Source: Comamonadaceae bacterium
Lineage (GTDB): Bacteria; Pseudomonadota; Gammaproteobacteria; Burkholderiales; Burkholderiaceae_C
Assembly (NCBI GenBank): GCA_014190675.1
Contig: BJGT01000001.1
Location: forward strand, 41,109-105,108
Reading direction: 5' to 3'
Length of the DNA stretch: 64,000 nt
Part shown: piece after piece, positions 30,770-41,900 of the stretch
Numbering within the stretch: position 1 is the first letter of the stretch
How the letters are laid out: every line of letters starts with the position of its first letter
Program-made: the position numbers and the translations under genes
The notes under the pieces: generated by a model
What the model saw: only the letters and a program-made list of their open reading frames with translations
The model's database searches: none
What the model was told of the DNA's origin: nothing

Positions 30770-31222
30770 ATGGTCACTGTCAAATCATTGCCGTCGAAAA
30801 AAATTGCCGCCACCCCTGCTACGGCGAAGCCAAAAGTCGCTGTCAGCCGGCCAGTTACCGCGGCATCCGCCAAATCTGTACTGCGCGTAAAAACCGGCAC
30901 CGCCCCCAAGCCAGTTGTTACCGCAGCCAAAAATTTAGTGTCCGCTGCCAAAGCGCCAATTGAAGCAGCCGGCACCAAGCCAGTAAAGCTCAAAAAACCA
31001 AAGCTCGTGCGAGACAGCTTTACCATGCCGAAATTAGAGTACAACGTGCTCGACGAACTCAAACAACGGGCGATAAAGCTGCTCTGCCCAGCTAAAAAAA
31101 GTGAGATCATGCGCGCTGGTATCAAGGCGCTTGCTTCCATGCCAGACAATGTTTTTTTGACCGCGCTGAAGGCGGTGCCAGCAATCAAAACCGGCCGGCC
31201 CAGCAAGGGAGATACCGACTGA
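30770..31222 (+). CDS. Hypothetical basic protein: KAP-rich tail plus small helical domain and C-terminal KTGRPSK
   Basis: Good SD (AAGGAG, 30757-30762) and ATG at 30770; 150 aa; low-complexity Lys/Ala/Pro N-terminus then MPKLEYNVLDELKQRAIKLLCPAKKSEIMRAGIKALASMPDNVFLTALKAVPAIKTGRPSKGD. Confidence 0.8.
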   Translation: MVTVKSLPSKKIAATPATAKPKVAVSRPVTAASAKSVLRVKTGTAPKPVVTAAKNLVSAAKAPIEAAGTKPVKLKKPKLVRDSFTMPKLEYNVLDELKQRAIKLLCPAKKSEIMRAGIKALASMPDNVFLTALKAVPAIKTGRPSKGDTD

Positions 31223-31261
31223 GCCCCCCCCGGCGGGGCCAGAGCTGTACTCGGCTGGATG

Positions 31262-31723
31262 CTAGAGTATTTCCGGGCTTTGCACTGTCACCAAAAAGGT
31301 TTTGGGCAGCGCATCCCGTTCCCGATAACGCAGCCACCAGACTGCGCCTTTTCTCACCGTCCAGTCCTGCGATTCAATGCCCAGCAAATGGGCGACAGTT
31401 TGCCCAAGGACCGGTTGATGGCCCACGATCAGCACAGCGCCTTTGGCATTTGGCCACTGCGCCACTTCAAGCAGTTGCGCCACACTGGCCTCGACGGCGA
31501 GTTCCGGTTTGATCTTGTATTTGCGGCCCAATGCCATGGCAGTCTGCTCAGCCCTGAGCGCCGGACTGACCAGCACCTTGGCGCCATCAGGCAGATGACG
31601 GTCCAGCCAGCTGGCCATTTTTGCAGCCTGTTTTTCGCCCCTCGGGGTCAGGGCACGGGATGGATCGTGGCAACCTTCAACCCATTCTTGGGCCTCTGCG
31701 TGGCGCCATAGAACCAGGTCCAT
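31262..31723 (-). CDS. sixA: Histidine phosphatase family protein (SixA-like)
   Basis: MDLVLWRHAEAQEW RHG motif; DPSRALTPRGEKQAAKMASWL; VLIVGHQPVLGQTVAHL. Confidence 0.92.
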   Translation of the reverse strand: MDLVLWRHAEAQEWVEGCHDPSRALTPRGEKQAAKMASWLDRHLPDGAKVLVSPALRAEQTAMALGRKYKIKPELAVEASVAQLLEVAQWPNAKGAVLIVGHQPVLGQTVAHLLGIESQDWTVRKGAVWWLRYRERDALPKTFLVTVQSPEIL

Positions 31724-31727
31724 TGCC

Positions 31728-31901
31728 TTAGCGTTCTGCCGTCAGCAGCGCCTCAAGGACCCAGATCGATTGCTCGGGGGGCTCTTGTCGGGAGAAGGCT
31801 AGGAACTCTTCCTGCCAAACCCCAATACTTTTATGCTGGTCTTGCAAAGTTGCCTGGCCGTGCTGCAGCTGCCAAGGCTTCTGATAAAAAATTGCAACCA
31901 T
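31728..31901 (-). CDS. Possible small protein (about 57 aa), unknown
   Basis: ORF end MVAIFYQKPWQLQHGQATLQDQHKSIGVWQEEFLAFSRQEPPEQSIWVLEALLTAER; 4 nt upstream of sixA. No recognisable family. Confidence 0.35.
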   Translation of the reverse strand: MVAIFYQKPWQLQHGQATLQDQHKSIGVWQEEFLAFSRQEPPEQSIWVLEALLTAER

Positions 31902-32013
31902 GTGACAGCCCACCCTTTTCCTTGACAGAGAAAGGCTTATTGTTCGGCGACACTGTGTAGGTTTGATGAAAGTTTGGAGATTCGGGCCCCGTGGGTCTGG
32001 GTCATGCGCCTGC

Positions 32014-32541
32014 TCAACGGGGGGCTTCATCTGGCAGCCACATTTGCAGAAATTGTGCACTACCCATCGCAGGGTCCAGTTGGTAATTCTTGAACCCGAC
32101 GCGCTCATAAAGCTTGATTGCGCCCAGATTACCCTGGAGGACTTCGAGGGTTAATTTGCACGCACCACGGGCTCGGGCCAGTGAGACGACCAAGGCGAGC
32201 ATTTTCTCGGCTACCCGCTGACCCCGGTAGTCTGGCAGCACCACCACATCGTGCACATTCACCAGTGCTTGGCAGGCGAAGGTTGAAAAACCTTCGATGC
32301 AGTTGACCAGGCCAATCGGCTCGGCCGAGTCTTGGTCCTCTTGACCAGAGAACGCCAAGACACTGAAAGCCTGGGGCCGTTCAGCCAAAGCCGACACCAG
32401 GTGAGCACGGGCGAATGCGCTGAGCCCCAGGCTACCACCCATGGGATCACGGGCATAGGCGTCAAGCAGCTCGACCAAGGCCTGGGCATGCCGAGGGTTG
32501 GCGTAATCAGCCTGCAAAATGTGCACTCGCTGCAGCGCCAT
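32014..32541 (-). CDS. GNAT family N-acetyltransferase
   Basis: NVHDVVVLPDYRGQRVAEKMLALVVSLARARGACKLTLEVLQGNLGAIKLYERVGF acetyl-CoA binding motif. Confidence 0.93.
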   Translation of the reverse strand: MALQRVHILQADYANPRHAQALVELLDAYARDPMGGSLGLSAFARAHLVSALAERPQAFSVLAFSGQEDQDSAEPIGLVNCIEGFSTFACQALVNVHDVVVLPDYRGQRVAEKMLALVVSLARARGACKLTLEVLQGNLGAIKLYERVGFKNYQLDPAMGSAQFLQMWLPDEAPR

Positions 32542-33878
32542 CAGGCGGCCACGCCAATCGTTCGAGCAATGCGCTGCGCCCAGTCCTGGGCCTGGGCTGC
32601 GTCGCGCGCCTCAACCATCACCCGTACCAGTGGCTCAGTACCACTGGCACGAATGAGAAGCCTGCCCTGCCCTGCCAATTCAGCCTGTACAGCCTGTGTT
32701 GCTGCGGCCAGCCCGGCACTGGCCTGCCAGTCTTGTCCGGGCTTGAGGCGCACATTGAGTAGGGTCTGCGGAAAAAGCGCAACCGAAGCCAATAACTCGG
32801 CCATGGTTTTGCCGCTACGCACACAGGCTTGCAACACTTGTAGTGCCGAGATCAAACCATCTCCCGTGCTGTGCTTGTCGAGCATGAGCAAATGGCCAGA
32901 GCCTTCTCCGCCGAGCAGCCATTGGTGTTGCTGCAAGGCCTCGAGCACATGGCGGTCGCCCACCTTGGCGCGCACAAACTGAACACCACGGGCCTGCAGC
33001 GCCAGCTCGACACCCATGTTGCTCATCACGGTGCCCACCGCCCCGGGTACAGATTGGCCGCTGCTCAGCCGAGCGTCAACCATCAGGTAAAGCAACTCAT
33101 CGCCGTTATACAGCCGCCCCTGCGCATCGACCAACTGCAGGCGATCAGCATCGCCATCTAGCGCCACACCGTAGTCAGCCCGGTGCAGCGCAACGGCCTG
33201 CACCAAGGCCTGCGGGTGCGTGGCTCCGACCCCATGGTTGATGTTCATCCCGTCAGGCTGGCATCCAATGGCAATGACTTCAGCACCCAGTTCATGGAAA
33301 ACCTTGGGCGCAATGTTGTATGCCGCGCCATGGGCGCTGTCCACCACGATTTTCAGACCCTTAAGGGACAGCTCACTGGCAAAGGTGCTTTTGCAAAACT
33401 CAATGTAACGTCCGGCAGCATCATCCAGACGGCGGGTCTTGCCCAGGCTAGCTGAATCTGCCCACATCGGAGCCTGCTCCAGCTTAGTCTCCACCTCCTG
33501 CTCCCAGGCATCCGACAGCTTGCTGCCCTGGGCACTGAAGAATTTAATGCCGTTGTCCTCGAAACCATTGTGGCTGGCGCTGATCACGACGCCCAAGCTG
33601 GCCCGCTGAGACCGGGTCAAATAGGCCACGCCGGGCGTAGGCAGCGGGCCGAGTAAAACCACGTCAACGCCGGCCGAATTAAAGCCGCTCTCCAACGCAC
33701 TTTCCAGCATATAGCCTGAAATACGGGTGTCCTTGCCAATCAGAACGCTGGGGCGAGCCTCATGCTGCTTGAGCACACGACCGACCGAGTGGGCCAGTCG
33801 CAAAATAAAGTCAGGGGTAATGGGCGGCGTACCGACGACGCCGCGAATGCCATCAGTACCAAAATAAGTTCGACTCAT
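32541..33878 (-). CDS. glmM: Phosphoglucosamine mutase
   Basis: [69 protein letters not shown]. Confidence 0.98.
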   Translation of the reverse strand: MSRTYFGTDGIRGVVGTPPITPDFILRLAHSVGRVLKQHEARPSVLIGKDTRISGYMLESALESGFNSAGVDVVLLGPLPTPGVAYLTRSQRASLGVVISASHNGFEDNGIKFFSAQGSKLSDAWEQEVETKLEQAPMWADSASLGKTRRLDDAAGRYIEFCKSTFASELSLKGLKIVVDSAHGAAYNIAPKVFHELGAEVIAIGCQPDGMNINHGVGATHPQALVQAVALHRADYGVALDGDADRLQLVDAQGRLYNGDELLYLMVDARLSSGQSVPGAVGTVMSNMGVELALQARGVQFVRAKVGDRHVLEALQQHQWLLGGEGSGHLLMLDKHSTGDGLISALQVLQACVRSGKTMAELLASVALFPQTLLNVRLKPGQDWQASAGLAAATQAVQAELAGQGRLLIRASGTEPLVRVMVEARDAAQAQDWAQRIARTIGVAA

Positions 33879-33917
33879 GAATCTTCTGAATTGTGTGACG
33901 AGAGGGATGAGATAGGG

Positions 33918-34787
33918 TCATTTTATGGCGCTGAGAACCTTGAGCGCCTGCACAGTCTCCCGCACATCATGCACACGCACGATGGCCGCCCCGCGCTCGA
34001 CAGCCAGCAGGGCCGCGGCCACGCTCGCCAACATGCGTGGGTGCGGCGTATCGGTGCCGGCCACCGAAGGCAAATCCAGTGAGCTTGCCAAAGATCGCTT
34101 GCGCGACCATCCCGCGAGCAAGGGATAGCCCCCATTCAGCAGAGTTTGTTGCTGCGCAAGCAGTGAGAAATTTTGTTCTGCGGTTTTACCGAAACCTATG
34201 CCCGGATCGAGCACGATGCGCGCTTTGGCAACGCCCCGCTGGGTTAAGGCCAGCGCCCTTTGGGACAGAAAACTTAACACCTGGGCGAGTACCTCGCCCT
34301 CCATGGGGCTGACTTGCATGGTTTGCGGCTCGCGGTGCATGTGCATCAGGCACACGCCGCAATTTGGGTGAGCCGCCACAACCGCCAAGCCAGAGAGCGC
34401 TGCTGTAGACGGTTCGGGATCAAGCCAGCGCAGCGCCCAGATGTCATTGATGATGTCGGCGCCCATGTCAAGGGCCACCTGCATCACCTCTGGCTTGTAG
34501 GTGTCCACCGAAACGGGTACCCCCAGCTGCAGTGCCCCCTGCAGCACTGGCAGCAAGCGACTGAGCTCCTCTTGCGCCGACAGCGGCTGGGCACCCGGAC
34601 GGGTGGACTCGGCGCCCAAGTCAAGCAGATCTGCGCCCTGGCTCAGGAGTTGCTCGCAACGCCCCAGCGCGGCAGAGGCATCAAGGTACCGGCCGCCATC
34701 TGTGAACGAGTCTGGCGTGATGTTGACAATGCCCATCACCCGGGGACTGCCCAGGTCTATGCGATAGCGACTGGTCTGCCAAAACAT
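33918..34787 (-). CDS. folP: Dihydropteroate synthase
   Basis: VMGIVNITPDSFTDGGRYLDASAAL; DLGAESTRPGAQPLS; IINDIWALRW; LDPGIGFGKTAEQN. Confidence 0.97.
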   Translation of the reverse strand: MFWQTSRYRIDLGSPRVMGIVNITPDSFTDGGRYLDASAALGRCEQLLSQGADLLDLGAESTRPGAQPLSAQEELSRLLPVLQGALQLGVPVSVDTYKPEVMQVALDMGADIINDIWALRWLDPEPSTAALSGLAVVAAHPNCGVCLMHMHREPQTMQVSPMEGEVLAQVLSFLSQRALALTQRGVAKARIVLDPGIGFGKTAEQNFSLLAQQQTLLNGGYPLLAGWSRKRSLASSLDLPSVAGTDTPHPRMLASVAAALLAVERGAAIVRVHDVRETVQALKVLSAIK

Positions 34788-35055
34788 TTGTCTAAAAGAA
34801 GCTCACGAAGTCTGCCATCACCCAATTGGCCCGGTTTGCCTGCTACTGGTCGTACCCCGAGCCAGAAATACCGTAACCGGCACATGTCTCGCTGCTGCTA
34901 CCGTTGCGCATGCCCTTCCTGACTGTGGCTACGGTTTGCACTTGAGCCCGAGCGCGAATTAACCGCTTTCAATTTGTCTCGGAAACTCGTTGTCACAGCG
35001 CCAGGGGTTGAACTGACCCCTGCTCTGGCGCCGGCTGGTGTCTGGTCACTCGGCC

Positions 35056-36975
35056 TCAGGCCACCGTTGGTGCGGGGTCTGGCTTGACGCTCGGTGCGCT
35101 GCCACCGCTGCTGTCGCTGCCCGAGGAGGGGGTGCGAGGCGTCCAATCCTTGGGTGGGCGCGGCTCCCTGCTGGCCATGATGTCATCGAGTTGGTCGCTG
35201 TCTATGGTTTCCCACTCCAGCAGGGCCTTGGCCATGGCATGCATCTTGTCGCTGTTGTCCTCAATGAGCTTGCGCGCCAAGCTGTACTGCTGGTCAATGA
35301 TACGGCGCACCTCGGCATCCACCTTTTGCATGGTTTGCTCGCTCATATTGGTCGTTTTTGTGACTGAGCGGCCCAAAAACACCTCGCCCTCGTTCTCTGC
35401 GTAAACCATAGGCCCAAGCGCATCGGTCATCCCGTAACGGGTCACCATGTCACGGGCGATTTGGGTGGCCCGCTCGAAATCGTTGCTGGCGCCAGTGGTC
35501 ATTTGCTTCATGAAAACTTCTTCGGCAATACGCCCCCCAAACAACATACTGATCTGGTGCAGCATGTACTCGCTGTCGTAGCTGTAGCGGTCCTGGGCCG
35601 GCAGGCTCATGGTCACACCCAAAGCGCGGCCGCGCGGAATCACGGTCACCTTGTGCACCGGGTCGCACTTGGCGAGCAATTTGCCTATCAGGGCATGGCC
35701 AGACTCGTGGTAAGCAGTGTTCCTGCGCTCGGACTCGGGCATGACCATGCTTTTGCGCTCGGGGCCCATCAGGATTTTGTCTTTTGCCTTTTCAAAGTCC
35801 TGCATTTCCACCGTACGGGCATTGCGGCGCGCTGCCATCAGAGCAGCCTCATTGCACAAATTTGCCAGATCAGCGCCCGACATGCCCGGGGTACCCCGAG
35901 CGATGATGCCGGCATTGACATCCTGCCCCAGTGGTACCTTTCTCATGTGCACATTCAAAATCTGCTCCCTGCCACGGATATCGGGCAGGGTGACATAAAC
36001 CTGGCGATCGAACCGACCAGGGCGCAGCAGGGCAGAGTCCAAAATGTCTGGCCGGTTGGTGGCTGCAACCACAATCACGCCCACATTGGTTTCAAAGCCG
36101 TCCATCTCGACGAGCATTTGGTTGAGGGTTTGCTCGCGTTCGTCATTACCGCCGCCCAAGCCGGCACCTCGCTGTCGTCCGACTGCATCAATTTCATCAA
36201 TGAAGATGATGCAGGGCGCGTTTTTCTTGGCGTTGTCAAACATGTCTCGAACCCGGGCGGCTCCGACTCCGACGAACATTTCAACGAAGTCAGACCCCGA
36301 GATAGAGAAAAACGGCACCTTGGCCTCACCGGCGATGCCCTTGGCCAATAGGGTTTTGCCAGTGCCAGGCGGCCCAACCAGCAACAAACCGCGCGGAATA
36401 CGACCACCCAGCTTTTGGAATTTTTGCGGGTCTTTGAGAAAATCAACCACTTCCTTCACTTCTTCTTTGGCCTCATCACAACCCGCGACATCAGCAAAGG
36501 TGACCTGGTTGGTGTTTTCATCCATCATGCGAGCCTTGCTTTTGCCAAAGCTGAAGGCCCCGCCTTTTCCGCCCCCCTGCATCTGCCGCATGAAATAGAC
36601 CCAAACCCCGATCAGGAGCAGCATGGGGCCCCAGCTCACCAGCAGGGTCATGAGCAGAGAGCCTTCTTCGCGGGGTTTGACATCGAATTTGACGCCATTG
36701 GCAATCAGGTCCCCGACCAGGCCACGGTCCAAGTAGGTGGCCGTGGTTCTGACTTTTCGGTCGTCATTGGTAACAGCCAAAATTTCAGTGCCGCCTTGAC
36801 CTTCTTGGATTACCGCACTCTTGATGCGCTTGCCCCGAACCTCTTCCAAAAAGTCAGAGTAGCCCAGGTTTCCGGCACCGGATGCGCTGCGGGTATCGAA
36901 CTGCTTGAAGACAGTAAACAATACCAGTGCGATCACAAGCCAGACTGCGATTTTCGAAAACCACGGATTGTTCAA
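35056..36975 (-). CDS. ftsH: ATP-dependent zinc metalloprotease FtsH
   Basis: [41 protein letters not shown] region [27 protein letters not shown] metalloprotease motif. Confidence 0.98.
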   Translation of the reverse strand: MNNPWFSKIAVWLVIALVLFTVFKQFDTRSASGAGNLGYSDFLEEVRGKRIKSAVIQEGQGGTEILAVTNDDRKVRTTATYLDRGLVGDLIANGVKFDVKPREEGSLLMTLLVSWGPMLLLIGVWVYFMRQMQGGGKGGAFSFGKSKARMMDENTNQVTFADVAGCDEAKEEVKEVVDFLKDPQKFQKLGGRIPRGLLLVGPPGTGKTLLAKGIAGEAKVPFFSISGSDFVEMFVGVGAARVRDMFDNAKKNAPCIIFIDEIDAVGRQRGAGLGGGNDEREQTLNQMLVEMDGFETNVGVIVVAATNRPDILDSALLRPGRFDRQVYVTLPDIRGREQILNVHMRKVPLGQDVNAGIIARGTPGMSGADLANLCNEAALMAARRNARTVEMQDFEKAKDKILMGPERKSMVMPESERRNTAYHESGHALIGKLLAKCDPVHKVTVIPRGRALGVTMSLPAQDRYSYDSEYMLHQISMLFGGRIAEEVFMKQMTTGASNDFERATQIARDMVTRYGMTDALGPMVYAENEGEVFLGRSVTKTTNMSEQTMQKVDAEVRRIIDQQYSLARKLIEDNSDKMHAMAKALLEWETIDSDQLDDIMASREPRPPKDWTPRTPSSGSDSSGGSAPSVKPDPAPTVA

Positions 36976-37205
36976 GCGGAGCTCCAGTTAGGACATGAAT
37001 GTCATGCTTCGACACATCTTGGCCTTATTTTAGTGTTTTCAAGATGCCTCGGGCTTAGCCCTACTTCCCCAAGCCCTTAGCAATCATCACCTCCGACCAC
37101 CTCCAACCACCTTAGCCCGCCTCGCCTGCCCTGAACCCTCTACCCAACCAAAACGCCCATTTAGACCCTGGGCATCAGCCAGGACGGTTACCGGTCTGTC
37201 TTACA

Positions 37206-37874
37206 TCAAGGCCTGAGCAGGCCTCGCCCAACCAAAAAGGTTTCCGAAGAGCGGCCGCGGGAGGCCTGCGGCTTGATCGGCTTGACCACCTCAAAGGTCT
37301 GCTTAAAGCGGGCCAGCAGGCCGCTGTAGGCGCCACCATGGAACACTTTGGCGACCAATGCCCCCTGCGGTTTGAGCTCCCTGGCGGCAAATTCGAGCGC
37401 CAGTTCCACCAAATGCTCGATGCGCGCCGAGTCGGCCGACTCGATTCCCGACAAATTGGGTGCCATGTCGGACAGCACCAGGTCTGCCTTGACCCCCTGC
37501 AGCTCCAGCGTGAGGCGCTGAAGAACTGCATCATCGCGAAAATCACCTTGTAAAAATAGCACCCCTTCCACGGCGACCATGGGCAGGATATCTAGCGCCA
37601 AGATGCGGCCGCGGGCTGGGCCGAGCTCAGCCGCGACGACCACTCTGGGGGACAGCTTGCGCTGAACATACTGACTCCAGGCCCCCGGTGCCGAGCCGAG
37701 GTCAATCACCAGATCACCTGGCTTAATCAGCCTCAAGGTTTCGTCAATTTCCTGTAACTTGTAAGCGGCTCTGGAGCGGTAGCCTTCTTTTTGCGCTAAT
37801 TTGACATAGGCGTCGTTGACATGCTGATTCAACCAGGCCCGGTTGACTTTGCTGCTTTTGTTGCTGTTTTTCAT
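37206..37874 (-). CDS. rlmE: 23S rRNA (uridine-2'-O-)-methyltransferase RlmE (FtsJ)
   Basis: NDAYVKLAQKEGYRSRAAYKLQEIDETLRLIKPGDLVIDLGSAPGAWSQYV; VLSDMAPNLSG. Start MKNSNKSSK at 37874 likely. Confidence 0.96.
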   Translation of the reverse strand: MKNSNKSSKVNRAWLNQHVNDAYVKLAQKEGYRSRAAYKLQEIDETLRLIKPGDLVIDLGSAPGAWSQYVQRKLSPRVVVAAELGPARGRILALDILPMVAVEGVLFLQGDFRDDAVLQRLTLELQGVKADLVLSDMAPNLSGIESADSARIEHLVELALEFAARELKPQGALVAKVFHGGAYSGLLARFKQTFEVVKPIKPQASRGRSSETFLVGRGLLRP

Positions 37875-37902
37875 TTTTTTGGGGGTCACCGATAATACCG
37901 CC

Positions 37903-38379
37903 ATGGCCCTGATTCAACTGACACCCGCTGAGCGCAAAGCGCACCGTTCTGAAGCCCATCACCTCGACCCGGTGGTGATGGTAGGAGGCGAAGGCTTGAC
38001 CGCGGCTATCAAAAAAGAGGCTCATGCCGCCCTGACAGCGCACGGGCTCATCAAAATAAGAGTTTTTTCAGACGATCGTTCGGCACGCGAGGCCATGTTG
38101 CAACTTCTTGCCGAAGAACTCGATGCAGCGCCGATTCAGCACATCGGCAAATTATTGGTGCTGTGGCGGCCGATGCCGGCGCGTGAGAAGCCTGTCGATG
38201 AAAACCGCATGGCTGGCCCGCGAGAGTTCAAAGTGCTGAAGTACAGCAAGCAGGCGGGCCAACGGCCCGAGGTGAAAACCCTGCGTGTATTGGGCAACCA
38301 ACGGCTTTCGGCTGGCGGACAGGTCAAGCGAGCCAAAGCGCGCAAGCAAATCAGCGTCAAAAAGCGAAGTCAAACATAA
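37903..38379 (+). CDS. yhbY: YhbY/CRS1 family RNA-binding protein
   Basis: [49 protein letters not shown]; divergent from rlmE. Confidence 0.93.
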   Translation: MALIQLTPAERKAHRSEAHHLDPVVMVGGEGLTAAIKKEAHAALTAHGLIKIRVFSDDRSAREAMLQLLAEELDAAPIQHIGKLLVLWRPMPAREKPVDENRMAGPREFKVLKYSKQAGQRPEVKTLRVLGNQRLSAGGQVKRAKARKQISVKKRSQT

Positions 38380-38846
38380 GTCACCGACACCACCTCGTAA
38401 TTGCGCACGCCCCCGGGCGCCTGCACTTCGGCGGTGTCGCCCTCTTCTTTGCCGATCAGCGCACGCGCAATCGGGCTGCCTATGTTGACAAAGCCGAGTT
38501 TGATATCAGCCTCATCTTCGCCAACAATTTGGTAGGTCACCCGCTCGCCAGAAGCCTCGTCCTCGAGTTGAACAGTGGCGCCAAAAACCACTTTTCCGCC
38601 AGCGTCGAGTTCGGCCGGATCGATGATCTGAGCGGCCGACATTTTTCCCTCTATTTCCTGAATGCGGCCCTCAATGAAACCCTGGCGATCTTTGGCGGCG
38701 TCATACTCGGCGTTTTCGCTGAGGTCGCCCTGGGCACGGGCTTCGGCAATCGCATTGATAACCCAGGGTCGGTCAACTGTCTTGAGCCGGTGCAGCTCGG
38801 TTTTGAGCTTTTGGGCACCGCGTTTTGTGATGGGAATGGTGGCCAC
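38370..38846 (-). CDS. greA: Transcription elongation factor GreA
   Basis: GTG start at 38846: (V)[48 protein letters not shown]. Confidence 0.97.
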   Translation of the reverse strand: MATIPITKRGAQKLKTELHRLKTVDRPWVINAIAEARAQGDLSENAEYDAAKDRQGFIEGRIQEIEGKMSAAQIIDPAELDAGGKVVFGATVQLEDEASGERVTYQIVGEDEADIKLGFVNIGSPIARALIGKEEGDTAEVQAPGGVRNYEVVSVTYV

Positions 38847-38877
38847 TGAGCGCTCCGTCTGGGTGGTGAAAAGTTCC

Positions 38878-38907
38878 AAAAAAAAAACGGGCCGGGCAAG
38901 ATCTTGC
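38878..38907 (-). terminator. Terminator-like element between carB and greA (palindrome plus T10)
   Basis: Minus strand GCAAGATCTTGC (38907-38896), GC-rich linker, then T10 (38887-38878), about 30 nt before the greA start. Confidence 0.45.
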
Positions 38908-38982
38908 GGCGGCGCCTAACCGGGCGGATTATGCCGGTGTTGTGCACCCTGTGGCCGCCAAGCCCTGCCCTGCCGCAGAAGG

Positions 38983-41900
38983 CTATCGAGTCAGCTGCCC
39001 ATGCATCTCTTGAACCGACAGCACATCGAGGTGATCCATCGCATGCATGCCCTGCACCGCGGCCTCGGCGCCAGCGATGGTGGTGAAGGTGGTAACCCGC
39101 GCCTGCAAAGACGAGGTCCGAATATGGCGTGAATCAGCAATGGCATTGCGGCGTTCTTCCACGGTGTTGATGACCAGGGAAATTTCATTGTTCTTGATCA
39201 TGTCCACCACATGGGGGCGGCCCTCGGTCACCTTGTTGACCAGGCCACAGGGTACGCCGGCGGCATTGATGGCGGCCGCTGTACCCTTGGTCGCCGTCAA
39301 AGCAAAGCCCATGTCAAACAAAGCCCGGGCGACCACAATAGCCCTCGGCTTATCGCGGTTCTTGACCGATATAAAAACCTTTCCGGCCGATTCACCCGTG
39401 GCTGTCAACGGCCGCGGCAATTGGGTTCCAGCGCCCAATTGCGACTTAACAAAGGCCTCGCCAAAGGTTTTTCCCACCCCCATCACCTCACCGGTAGACT
39501 TCATTTCTGGCCCCAGAATGGTGTCGACGCCGGGGAACTTGACGAAGGGGAAGACCGCCTCTTTGACACTGAAATAAGGCGGCGTGACCTCGTGCTTGAG
39601 CCCTTGCGAGGCCAGCGACTGGCCCACCATGCAGCGCGCCGCGACTTTGGCCAGGGGAATGCCGGTTGCCTTGGATACAAAGGGCACTGTGCGCGAGGCC
39701 CTAGGGTTGACTTCCAACACAAAGATCAGGTCCTGCCCGTCGATATTTTGAATGGCAAACTGGACATTCATCAGGCCCACCACGTTCAGGGCCTGCGCCA
39801 TCTCCGAGGTCTGGCGTTTGATCTCGTCAACGGTGGCTGCACTCAGGCTGTAGGGCGGCAGGGAGCAGGCCGAGTCGCCGCTGTGCACGCCCGCTTGCTC
39901 AATATGTTCCATCACGCCACCAATGAAGGTGCGGCCGGGTTCCCCATCGGCGCCGGCGTCGCGCAGGCAATCAACGTCACATTCGATTGCATCGTTCAGA
40001 AAGCGATCAAGCAGCACCGGCGAGTCATGGCTGACCTTGACCGCCTCGCGCATGTAGCGCTCCAAATCACGCTGTTCATGCACGATTTCCATGGCGCGGC
40101 CGCCCAGAACATAGCTGGGACGGACCACCAGCGGGTAGCCCAGGGCGGCGGCTTTCTCCAGCGCCTCGGGCTCGGTGCGAGCGGTGGCGTTGAGCGGTTG
40201 GCGCAGCTTCAGGGTGTGCAGCAGTTTCTGGAAGCGCTCCCGGTCCTCAGCCGCATCAATCATGTCAGGCGAGGTGCCGATGATCGGCACCCCGTTGGCT
40301 TGCAGGTCGAGTGCGAGCTTGAGCGGCGTCTGCCCGCCATACTGCACGATGACGCCCAGAGGTTTCTCCTTGTCGACTATCTCAAGCACGTCCTCCAGCG
40401 TGAGCGGCTCAAAGTACAGACGGTCTGAGGTATCAAAGTCGGTCGAGACGGTTTCCGGGTTGCAGTTGACCATGATGGTTTCATAGCCGTCTTCGCGCAG
40501 GGCCAGCGCCGCATGCACGCAGCAATAATCAAACTCGATGCCCTGGCCGATCCGGTTCGGGCCGCCGCCCAGCACCATGATCTTTTTGCGCTGGGTCGGC
40601 TCGGCCTCGCATTCGCTATTTTCGGCCTCGTAGGTCGAGTAGAGGTAGGCCGTGTCGGTGGCAAACTCGGCAGCACAGGTGTCGACCCGCTTGTAGACCG
40701 GACGCACGCCGAGTTCATGCCGACGCCTGCGGATAAGGCTGTCCGTTGTTTTAAGTTGCCGAGCCAACCGCCTGTCCGAAAAGCCTTTTTGCTTGAGCGC
40801 ACGCAGCGTCAACGCATCGATTGCGTCGAGCGTGGTGGTTTCGAGCTCGAGCTCTATCTTGACGATCTGCTCGATTTGCACCAAAAACCAGGGGTCAATT
40901 TTGGTTAGTGCGAATACCTCGTCCACGCTCATGCCCTGGGCAAAGGCATCACCCACATACCAAATGCGCTCCGGGCCGGGCTCGCCGAGTTCTTTCTCTA
41001 ACACCTCGCGATCCTGGGTTTTCTCGTTCATGCCATCCACGCCAACTTCCAGGCCACGCAAGGCTTTCTGGAACGACTCCTGGAAGCTGCGGCCAATCGC
41101 CATGACCTCGCCCACCGACTTCATCTGGGTGGTCAGCCGGCTGTCAGCGGTCGGGAATTTCTCAAAGGCGAAGCGCGGGATCTTGGTCACCACATAGTCG
41201 ATGCTGGGCTCAAAGCTCGCCGGCGTGGCGCCATTGGTGATGTCGTTGCGCAGCTCATCCAAGGTATAGCCCACTGCCAGCTTGGCCGCCACCCGAGCGA
41301 TCGGGAAACCGGTGGCCTTGGATGCCAGCGCCGAGGAACGCGAGACCCTCGGGTTCATTTCAATCACCACCATGCGCCCATCCTGCGGATTGATCGCGAA
41401 CTGCACATTACTGCCCCCAGTGTCGACGCCGATTTCCCGCAACACCGCCAGCGAGGCATTGCGCATGATTTGGTATTCCTTGTCGCTCAAGGTTTGCGCC
41501 GGCGCCACCGTGATCGAGTCACCCGTGTGCACACCCATGGGGTCCAGGTTTTCAATCGAACAAACGATGATGCAGTTGTCCGCCCGGTCGCGTACCACCT
41601 CCATCTCATACTCTTTCCAGCCGAGCAGGGACTCCTCAATCAACAGTTCGCGGGTCGGCGAGGCTTCCAGCCCGCGCTTACAGATCAGCTCGAACTCCTC
41701 GGCGTTGTAGGCAATGCCGCCGCCGGTACCCCCGAGGGTAAAGCTGGGGCGGATAACCGTGGGAAAGCCCAAGGTTTTTTGCACATGCCAGGCCTCTTGC
41801 ATCGAGTGGGCGATACCAGAGCGGGCCGACTCCAGCCCGATGTGGGTCATGGCGTTCTTGAACTTGAGCCGGTCTTCGGCCTTGTCGATGGCTTGAGGCG

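Noticed and set aside
31224-31231. C8 tract with CGGCGGGGCC after the KAP-rich gene
   Set aside because: Could be a weak bidirectional hairpin between convergent genes, but lacks a T-tract; not called as a terminator or phase-variable tract because it is outside coding sequence.
31728-32108. Full 126-aa minus-strand ORF
   Set aside because: N-terminal half overlaps the GNAT gene out of frame; only the C-terminal 57 aa were kept as a low-confidence candidate.
39211-40428. 405-aa plus-strand ORF opposite carB
   Set aside because: Antisense shadow of a highly conserved gene; no recognisable motif.
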